Below, piece by piece: positions 25,508 through 31,983 of a DNA stretch of 64,000 nt. The position numbers and the translations under genes are program-made. Every line of letters begins with the position of its first letter. Within the stretch, counting starts at the first letter, position 1. Under the pieces are notes generated by a model. The model saw nothing but the letters and a program-made list of their open reading frames with translations. It made no database searches and was not told the origin of the DNA. The DNA is from Arthrobacter sp. ov407 (GTDB taxonomy: Bacteria > Actinomycetota > Actinomycetes > Actinomycetales > Micrococcaceae): the NCBI RefSeq assembly GCF_900102895.1, contig NZ_FNGD01000014.1, positions 62,001 through 126,000 of the forward strand, in the 5' to 3' direction.

Positions 25508-26497
25508 TCAGCGGTTGTAGGCGGGCATGGGGCCGCGGAGGCCGGCGCCGACGGCGTCGCACGCCGCCGAGACGTCTTCCGGCAGCGGGCCCTTGGCCAC
25601 GGCGGCGATGTTGGCCTGCAACTGCTCCACCTTCGATCCGCCGAGCAGCATGGAGCCGACGCCGTTGCGGTAGGCGAGCCAGCGCAGGGACAGTTCGGCG
25701 AGGCTGATGCCCGCGCCCTCGGCTATGCCGGCCAGGGCCGTCACGGCCTCGAACAGCTGCTTGTCCCAGTAGCGCTGGGTGTACATCGCGGCGAGTTTGG
25801 AGTCGCCGAATCGGCCTTCGGAGGGCCGGGCGTCGAAGCTGTGCTTGCCGGTCAGCAGGCCCCCGCCGAGTGGGTTGTAGACCATGGTGTGGACCTGGTG
25901 CGTTGCGGCGAATTCGAGGTATTCCTCCTCCACCCGGCGGGCCACGAGGTTGTAGAGCTGCTGCGCGACCACCGGACGCGGTGCGCCCACTTCGCGGGCC
26001 ACGTGAATGACGTCGGCGATCTGCCAGGCCGCGAAGTTGGACACGCCCAGGGCGCCGATTTTCCCTTCGGCGGCGAGCTCGGCCACGGTGCCCAGGGTTT
26101 CCTGCAGCGGGGTGACCCGGTCCGGCTGGTGGAGGTAGAACAGGTCGATGCTGTCCGTGCCGAGCCGGCGGAGGCTGCCCTCCACGCTGTTGCGCAGTCC
26201 TTCCTTGGACAGCGGGGCGTGCTGGCCGTGGTCCGGATGCGGCATGCCCGCCTTGGAGGCGAGGACGACGTCGGCCCGGCGGTCCTTCAGGAGGCGGGAC
26301 AGCATCTCCTCGGTGGCTCCGCCGACGTAGGCGTTGGCGGTGTCGATGGTGGTGATGCCGGCGGCGAGCGCCTCGTCCACCATGCGTCCCGCGGTGGCCT
26401 CATCGGCGGTGTCGCCGAACGTCATGGTGCCCAGGACGAGCCTGGAGATCGGTAGCTTCAGGCCGTCCACTGGCGTACCTTCTGGCTGGATGCTCAT
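25508..26497 (-). CDS. aldo/keto reductase
   Basis: 329 residues with the complete AKR tetrad: Asp and Tyr in TIDTANAYVGGATEE, Lys in DVVLASKAGMP and His in DLFYLHQPDRV, on a TIM barrel (LGVSNFAAWQI, VYNPLGGGLLTGK, GSMLLGGSKVEQLQ). These enzymes reduce carbonyl sugars or aldehydes with NADPH, or run in reverse. It is separated by 58 bp from the upstream ABC ATPase gene and by 41 bp from the aldolase, within one leftward operon. The likely substrate is a sugar or its keto derivative. Confidence 0.92.
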   Translation of the reverse strand: MSIQPEGTPVDGLKLPISRLVLGTMTFGDTADEATAGRMVDEALAAGITTIDTANAYVGGATEEMLSRLLKDRRADVVLASKAGMPHPDHGQHAPLSKEGLRNSVEGSLRRLGTDSIDLFYLHQPDRVTPLQETLGTVAELAAEGKIGALGVSNFAAWQIADVIHVAREVGAPRPVVAQQLYNLVARRVEEEYLEFAATHQVHTMVYNPLGGGLLTGKHSFDARPSEGRFGDSKLAAMYTQRYWDKQLFEAVTALAGIAEGAGISLAELSLRWLAYRNGVGSMLLGGSKVEQLQANIAAVAKGPLPEDVSAACDAVGAGLRGPMPAYNR

Positions 26498-26555
26498 TGG
26501 TTGATTCCTCGCGATTGCGTTGACGGGCTAGTTGACGGGTGGATGAACAGCGGGC

Positions 26556-27383
26556 TCAGGCGGTCTTCAGCGCCAGCGACGACACCAGGTGCCGCGGCTT
26601 CAGGCCGCTCATGGTGGACGGATCGAGGGCGGCGCGGCGGAGCCGGCGGGTGTAGTCCTCCTTCGGCGCGGTCAGCACCTGCGCCGTCGTTCCGTGCTCC
26701 ACGAGCTTGCCGCGCTGCATGACCATCACGGTATCGCTGATCTCCTGCACCACGCCGAGGTTGTGCGAAATGAACACGTAGGTGATGCCGGTTTCGTCCT
26801 GGATCGATTTGAGCAGGCGGAGCACCTGGGCCTGCACCGAGACGTCCAGCGCGCTGGTGGCCTCATCGCAAACCAGCAGTTCGGGCTTGGACGCCAGTGC
26901 CCGGGCAATCCCGATGCGCTGCCGCTGACCGCCCGAGAACTCAGACGGGTGCTTGTCCAGGGAATTGGCCGGCAGGCCCACCTGGTCGATCAGGCTGGCC
27001 GCGGCTTTGTGCCGCTCGCGCCGCGATCTGACGCCCTGGAGCTTCAGCGGCTCGGCCACGATTTCCTGCGCCGTGAGGTGCGGGTCGAGGGAACCGTAGG
27101 GGTCCTGGAAGACCATCTGGAACTTGGAGCGCAGGGGCCGGAGCTGGGCTTCGCTCAGCCGCGCCAGGTCCGTACCGTCCAGCTCAATCCGGCCACTGGT
27201 CGGCGTGACCAGGCGCATGAGCGCCTTGGCGATGGTGGACTTGCCGCAGCCGGATTCTCCGACGACGGCGATCGTCTTGCCCTTCTCGACCGAGAACGAG
27301 ACGTCGTCCACGGCCCGGAAGGTTCCCTTCGAAACGTGGTAGTCCACCACGAGGTTTTCGACGGAAAGGAACGGCTTAGTCAT
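26556..27383 (-). CDS. dipeptide/oligopeptide-type ABC transporter ATPase (OppF-like)
   Basis: 275 residues with Walker A GESGCGKST, signature SGGQRQRIGIARAL, Walker B LLVCDEATSALDVSVQ and H-loop ISHNLGVVQEI. It lacks the long C-terminal oligopeptide-transporter extension, ending after TRRLRRAALDPS. It partners with the ATPase encoded immediately upstream, overlapping it by 8 bp. In peptide-type importers the two ATPases form a heterodimer. Confidence 0.93.
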   Translation of the reverse strand: MTKPFLSVENLVVDYHVSKGTFRAVDDVSFSVEKGKTIAVVGESGCGKSTIAKALMRLVTPTSGRIELDGTDLARLSEAQLRPLRSKFQMVFQDPYGSLDPHLTAQEIVAEPLKLQGVRSRRERHKAAASLIDQVGLPANSLDKHPSEFSGGQRQRIGIARALASKPELLVCDEATSALDVSVQAQVLRLLKSIQDETGITYVFISHNLGVVQEISDTVMVMQRGKLVEHGTTAQVLTAPKEDYTRRLRRAALDPSTMSGLKPRHLVSSLALKTA

Positions 27384-28263
27384 TGCTGGCTCCAGTCGTG
27401 GTCAGGGTGGTGGCAGCCGGCGTTTCGTCCCACGCGCCCAGGACGGGCACGGCGGCGAGCAGCTTGCGGGTGTACTCGGTGGACGGGTTCTCCACGATCT
27501 GTTGGACTTCTCCGGACTCGACGAACGCGCCGTCCTTCATGACGTGGATCCGGTCCGAGATCAGCCGTGCCACGCCGAGGTCGTGCGTGATCATCAGGAT
27601 GCCGATGCCGCGCTGTTCCTGCAGCTCGAGCAGCAGGTCCAGGATGCCGGCCTGCACGGTGACGTCCAGGGCGGAGGTGGGCTCGTCGGCCACCAGCAGC
27701 TGCGGCTCGCTGGCGAGCGCGATGGCGATCAGGACGCGCTGGAGCATGCCGCCGGAGAGCTGGTGCGGGTATTTCTTCAGCTGCGCATCCGGGGTGGGGA
27801 TGTGGACCTGTTCGAGCAGCCGGATGGCGCGGGCACGGACGGCGCCCGGGTCCTTGGAGGCGGCTCCCGCGATCCTGATGGCCTCGGAGAGCTGGTTGCC
27901 GATCGAATGCACGGGGCTCAGGGCCGTCATGGGGTCCTGCGGGATCAGCGCGAGCGTCCTGCCCCGGACCTTGTCGATGGCCTTGCGATCGGCGATCACG
28001 TCCACGCCGTCGATCCGGACCGAGCCCGAGAGCACCGCGAGGTCCTCCGGCAGGAGCCCGAGGAGGCCCATCGCCGTCGTCGACTTACCGGAACCGGACT
28101 CACCAATGATCGTGACCGTCTCGCCCCGGTGGATCGAGAAGCTGACGGCGTCGACGGCCCGGACAATGCCGGCGTCGGTGATCAGTTCCACCTGGAAGTC
28201 GCGGACCTCCAAAAGCGGCTGTTCAACGTGTTCGTTGACAGGCAGTGCGTTCATCTCAAGCAC
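27376..28263 (-). CDS. dipeptide/oligopeptide-type ABC transporter ATPase (OppD-like)
   Basis: 295 residues: Walker A GESGSGKST, ALIPQDPMTALSPVHSIGNQ (typical OppD Q-loop), signature LSGGMLQRVLIAIAL, Walker [17 protein letters not shown] and MITHDLGVARLISD, with the YTRKLLAAVP tail. It overlaps the permease upstream and the second ATPase downstream by 8 bp each, so the transporter is translated as a tightly coupled set. Confidence 0.93.
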   Translation of the reverse strand: MLEMNALPVNEHVEQPLLEVRDFQVELITDAGIVRAVDAVSFSIHRGETVTIIGESGSGKSTTAMGLLGLLPEDLAVLSGSVRIDGVDVIADRKAIDKVRGRTLALIPQDPMTALSPVHSIGNQLSEAIRIAGAASKDPGAVRARAIRLLEQVHIPTPDAQLKKYPHQLSGGMLQRVLIAIALASEPQLLVADEPTSALDVTVQAGILDLLLELQEQRGIGILMITHDLGVARLISDRIHVMKDGAFVESGEVQQIVENPSTEYTRKLLAAVPVLGAWDETPAATTLTTTGASND

Positions 28264-29206
28264 CCTTCTTCTTGCGGCGGGGACGGTCGCGGAGGCCGTC
28301 GCCCAGCAGGTTCACGCCCACCACCATGATCGCGATCACCAGGCCGGGCACCGTCACCAGCCACCAGGCGGTGGTGAGGTAGTCCTGGCCGTCGGAGATG
28401 ATGCGCCCCCAGGTGGCGAACGGCCGCTGCGGGCCGGCACCGAGGAAGGCGAGGGCGCTCTCCAGCAGCACGGCCTGGGCCAGGAGGAGCAGCACCACCA
28501 GCGTGGCCTGCTTGATGACGTTCGGGATAACGTGCTGGATCAGGATCTGGACGCGGTGCAGGCCCAGGATCCGGGCGGCCGAGACGTAGGGCTTTTCGCG
28601 TTCCACGAGCACCATGGACCGGGTCAGGCGCGCCACCTCGGGCCATTGGGCGATGGCGATCACGAACGTGATGACCGGAATGGACGGCCCGAACAGGGCG
28701 ACCACCAGGAGCAGCATCATCAGCAGCGGGAGGGACATCTGCGCCTCGATCAGGCGCGAGACCACGCTGTCCAGCTTGCCGCCGAAGTAGCCCGCGGCCG
28801 CGCCGAAGATGATGCCGATGGTGCCGGACACCACCACGGCCAGGACGCCGATGGTCAGCGAAACCTGTCCGCCGTGCAGGATCCGGGAAAGCAGGTCGCG
28901 GCCCAGCTGGTCGGTGCCGAACAGATGTCCCTCGGTCAGCGGGGGAAGCAGGCGCTGGGCAAGGTCCTGGTGGCTGGGGTCAGGCAGCGGCAGGAACGCG
29001 GCCAGCACGATGGGAACGACCACCAGCAGCGTGCAGATGACGCCGGTGCGGATCTTGAACTTGGCGCCGGCCCGACGGCGGGTGGCGCCGGCCTTGGCGA
29101 TCAGCTCCTTGGTGACGGCGCTGGGGGAGGACTTTCTGGCCGGAGGCTCGGCGGGGAGGCCCGAGGGTCCCCCGGCAGGGGGCACTGCGGTGTCGCTGAG
29201 GCTCAT
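28256..29206 (-). CDS. peptide-type ABC transporter permease (OppC/DppC-like)
   Basis: 316 residues. A cytoplasmic N-terminal stretch of about 50 residues is rich in Pro, Ala and Lys. The first membrane helix is GVICTLLVVVPIVLAAFLPL, followed by the family sequence HLFGTDQLGRDLLSRILHGG, QVSLTIGVLAVVVSGTIGII and an EAA loop (SAARILGLHRVQILIQHVIP). It forms the translocation pore with the OppB-like subunit, whose stop codon overlaps this start (ATGA). Confidence 0.93.
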   Translation of the reverse strand: MSLSDTAVPPAGGPSGLPAEPPARKSSPSAVTKELIAKAGATRRRAGAKFKIRTGVICTLLVVVPIVLAAFLPLPDPSHQDLAQRLLPPLTEGHLFGTDQLGRDLLSRILHGGQVSLTIGVLAVVVSGTIGIIFGAAAGYFGGKLDSVVSRLIEAQMSLPLLMMLLLVVALFGPSIPVITFVIAIAQWPEVARLTRSMVLVEREKPYVSAARILGLHRVQILIQHVIPNVIKQATLVVLLLLAQAVLLESALAFLGAGPQRPFATWGRIISDGQDYLTTAWWLVTVPGLVIAIMVVGVNLLGDGLRDRPRRKKKGA

Positions 29207-30138
29207 GCGGTGGCCGCCTTTCCAAGACGAATGCGGGGATCAAGCAGGGGGTAGGCGAGGTCGATTAGCAGCTGGACTCCAACCGCCAGTACTGCTGTGA
29301 CCAGGACGGTGGCCACGATCAGCGGGTAGTCGCGGGTTTCCAGCGCCCGGACAATCAGGGAGCCGACGCCGGGCCACGCGAACACCACTTCCACCACCAC
29401 CACGCCGTTGAGCATGGCCGCGAAGCGGGTGCCGAGGGCGGTGAAGACCGGGATGGCGGAGTTGCCCATGGCGTAGCGCCACGTCAGCAGGGAATTCCGG
29501 ACGCCGCGGGAACGGGCCACCGTCAGGTAGGGTGCGGCGAAATTCGTGGTCATTTCCCGCCGGACCATCCGCGAGATCAGGGCAATCTGCAGGATGGCGA
29601 TGGTGACGGTCGGCAGGACCAGCGCGCTCCAGGTGGCGAAGCCGGAGGCCGGGAAAATCGGGATGAGGACTGCGAAGAAGGTGAGCAGCATGATGCCGGT
29701 CCAGAAGTCCGGCATGGACTGCCCGGCGATGGTCAGGACGTTGACGCCAAATTCCTTCTTGGTGTCCGGCCGCCGGGACATCCAGACGCCCAGAGGGATC
29801 GCGACCACCGCGGTGAGCAGGATCGAGGCCGTGGCCAGGGTCAGCGTGTACGGCAGCCGTTCCAGCACCACCTGAATGGCCGGGGCCTGGAAGGAGTACG
29901 AGGTGCCGAGGTTGCCGGTGAACAGCTGCTGCAGGAAGATCCAGTACTGCTGGATCAAGGGCAGGTCCAGGCCGAACTGCTCCCGGACCTTGGCCAGCTG
30001 TTCGGTGGTGGCCAGCGGTCCGGCGTAGGCCACGGCAGGGTCGCCCGGGGCCAGCCGGACCAGGACGAACACGGTGGAGACCGTGAGGAACACGGTCAGC
30101 AGGCCCTGCCCGAGCCTCTTGAGGATGTACTTGGTCAT
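29203..30138 (-). CDS. peptide-type ABC transporter permease (OppB/DppB-like)
   Basis: 311 residues, starting KYILKRLGQGLLTVFLTVST and containing FVLVRLAPGDPAVAYAGPLA, IPLGVWMSRRPDTKKE, MPDFWTGIMLLTFFAVLIPI and EAA-like VARSRGVRNSLLTWRYAMGN. That is the standard OppB/DppB layout with six membrane helices. It starts 3 bp after the binding-protein stop. Confidence 0.94.
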   Translation of the reverse strand: MTKYILKRLGQGLLTVFLTVSTVFVLVRLAPGDPAVAYAGPLATTEQLAKVREQFGLDLPLIQQYWIFLQQLFTGNLGTSYSFQAPAIQVVLERLPYTLTLATASILLTAVVAIPLGVWMSRRPDTKKEFGVNVLTIAGQSMPDFWTGIMLLTFFAVLIPIFPASGFATWSALVLPTVTIAILQIALISRMVRREMTTNFAAPYLTVARSRGVRNSLLTWRYAMGNSAIPVFTALGTRFAAMLNGVVVVEVVFAWPGVGSLIVRALETRDYPLIVATVLVTAVLAVGVQLLIDLAYPLLDPRIRLGKAATA

Positions 30139-30141
30139 GAT

Positions 30142-31716
30142 TCAGGCCTCCAGCCGGACGTCAGCAAGCGGGTAGGAGTTGGTGGGTGCCAGCGAAAGGC
30201 CGCCCACCCGCTCCCGGTGGGCCAGCACGGACTTGGGCACGAACGCCCAGGCGCACGGCCAGGTCTCCCAGATGGCCTGCTGGGCAACTTCCATCAGCTG
30301 CTGCCGGCGGACGGGATCGACTTCGGAGGCGGCGGCCTGGATCTTGGCCTGCACAGCCGGAACCACGTACCCCTGGTAGGTGTCGCGGGTCTTTTCCTTC
30401 TCCGCGGTGCCGGCGTACATGCCCTGCATCATGGTGATGGCCAGGCCGGTGGGGCTGCTGAAGCCGTTGCCCAGCAGGTCCCAGTCGCCTTCCTTGCCCT
30501 GGCGCCAGGCCAGGATGTTGCCGCCGGGTTCGAACTGCTGGAGCTGGGCCTTGACGCCGATGTTGCCGAACATCTCCACCAGGGCCTCCATCACGGAGGT
30601 GTCGGACGCGAATTCGCCGGTTTCCCAAATGATCTTCAGGCTGAGGTCGTTGACGCCGAGCTCCTTGAGCTTGGCCTTGGCCTTCTCCGGATCGTAGATG
30701 TAGGTGCCGGTCTTGGCGAAGCCGGTCAGGCTGGACGGGGTGACGCCCTCGGCCTGGCTGACGGAGTTCACCAGCACGTCCTTGACCAGCGCCTCGCCGT
30801 TGATGGCCCAGCTAAGGGCCTCACGGACCCGGGCGTCGGCCAGCGGGTGCCCGGCCGGCTTGCGGAAGTTGTAGAAGATCTGGTTCAGCCGCAGGCTGGA
30901 TGCCTCTTTAAGGACGACGCCGGGAAGTCCGGCCAGCTGTTCGCGCGAGTCGGGCGTGATGGAGTCGATGACATCTACCTCGCCGCTGCGCAGCGCGATG
31001 ACGCGGCTGGATTCCTCGGGAAGAAACCGGACCTCGACGTTGTCCACTTTGGGGGCCGGACCCCAGTAATTCTCGTTGCGGCGCAGGCTGTAGGTGCCGG
31101 CGCCGCGGTTGAACTTGGTCACGACGTACGGGCCGGTGCCCACGCCCTCCTGGAGTTCTTCGGGTTTGTTCTTGGCCGCGGGGCTGATCAGGATCATGCT
31201 CATGAGCGAATCCAGGATGGGGATGGGCTTCTTGGATTCCATCCGGAACGTCCGGTCATCCACGGGCACGACGGTGGGGAACTCGGGGAAGAAGCCGGCC
31301 ACGAAGGAGCCCTGGACCTGCTGGTACATCTTCAGGGCCGTGGCGACGTCCTCGATCTTCAGGGGAGTGCCGTCGGAGTACTTGATGCCTTCGCGGAGCC
31401 GGACCGTCCACGTTGTGGGCGAGGTCATGACGAAGCTTTCGGCCAGGACCAGCACGGGCTTGGTTTCGGGGCCGATGGCAGTGAGGCCCTGGCGTACGGC
31501 GCGCTGGACCGTGACGGCGGCGTCGAACTGGTTGAGTTTGTTGTCCAGGCTGACCAGGGACCGGTTGAGCGCCAGGGTCAGGGTGCTGGGGCCCGGCAGG
31601 CCGGTGGGGCCGGCACACCCGGCGACGGTGCCTGTGCCCAGGAGAAGTCCGGCCAGTCCGCCGAGTTGCAGCAGGCGGCGCCGGGAAATCTCACTTCCTT
31701 GAGGAAGAACGGTCAT
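30142..31716 (-). CDS. ABC transporter substrate-binding protein, family 5, Tat-type lipoprotein signal
   Basis: 524 residues. The N-terminus has a twin-arginine-like ISRRRLLQLGGLAGLL followed by lipobox TVAGC, so it is probably exported folded and lipid-anchored. The mature protein matches family 5 (peptide/nickel/oligosaccharide) proteins: VTVQRAVRQGLTAIGPETKP, VRLREGIKYSDGTPLKIEDV, VGTGPYVVTKF, NENYWGPAPKVDNVEVRFLP, ARVREALSWAINGEALVKDV. Family-5 proteins also bind oligosaccharides and uronates. The operon suggests a sugar-acid-containing ligand. It is the first gene of the operon, opposite the kinase-PdxA2 fusion. Confidence 0.92.
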   Translation of the reverse strand: MTVLPQGSEISRRRLLQLGGLAGLLLGTGTVAGCAGPTGLPGPSTLTLALNRSLVSLDNKLNQFDAAVTVQRAVRQGLTAIGPETKPVLVLAESFVMTSPTTWTVRLREGIKYSDGTPLKIEDVATALKMYQQVQGSFVAGFFPEFPTVVPVDDRTFRMESKKPIPILDSLMSMILISPAAKNKPEELQEGVGTGPYVVTKFNRGAGTYSLRRNENYWGPAPKVDNVEVRFLPEESSRVIALRSGEVDVIDSITPDSREQLAGLPGVVLKEASSLRLNQIFYNFRKPAGHPLADARVREALSWAINGEALVKDVLVNSVSQAEGVTPSSLTGFAKTGTYIYDPEKAKAKLKELGVNDLSLKIIWETGEFASDTSVMEALVEMFGNIGVKAQLQQFEPGGNILAWRQGKEGDWDLLGNGFSSPTGLAITMMQGMYAGTAEKEKTRDTYQGYVVPAVQAKIQAAASEVDPVRRQQLMEVAQQAIWETWPCAWAFVPKSVLAHRERVGGLSLAPTNSYPLADVRLEA

Positions 31717-31983
31717 CGTTGACCTCTCGGTAGAACGGGGACGGCTGAGGGCCGGATGGCCTGCGCCGTGTTACATGGATCACCTTGCCACGAATGCGCG
31801 TTATGCGCAATAGTCGTAGCGCGATTCGCGCAGTTGTGTCATGATGGGAACACCACCGGGCCACCATCGGCCGGATTGGCAGCTCAAATCGGTAGCTCAT
31901 TCACGAGCCCGTTCATCGTTTTTTGCATTCATCGGTTCGACCCATCGCTCCGATTCATCGATTCCACGCAGGGAGGAGGGAAC
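31717..31983. promoter_or_regulatory. divergent control region with two adjacent palindromes
   Basis: This 267-bp gap separates the transporter operon from the kinase-PdxA2 gene. It contains TGCGC-GTTAT-GCGCA (31795-31809) and GCGCG-ATT-CGCGC (31819-31831), centres 23 bp apart, close to two helical turns. Both share the GCGC half-site core. They are good operator candidates for a dimeric regulator acting on both promoters. The GGGAGGAGGG ribosome-binding site at about 31971-31980 fixes the fusion gene start. No firm -10/-35 boxes were identified. Confidence 0.6.

Noticed and set aside
24690..25562. Longer start for the HpcH/HpaI aldolase at 25562
   Set aside because: The extra residues (Arg/Pro-rich) overlap the AKR 3' end and do not fit the family; ATG 25466 does.
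27383..29254. 623-codon plus-strand frame opposite the ABC ATPase and permease genes
   Set aside because: Low-complexity composition (Ser/Arg, then Gln/His/Asp) and perfect antisense overlap with clear transporter genes.
30217..31722. 501-codon plus-strand frame opposite the binding-protein gene
   Set aside because: Antisense shadow; no ribosome-binding site or family motif.
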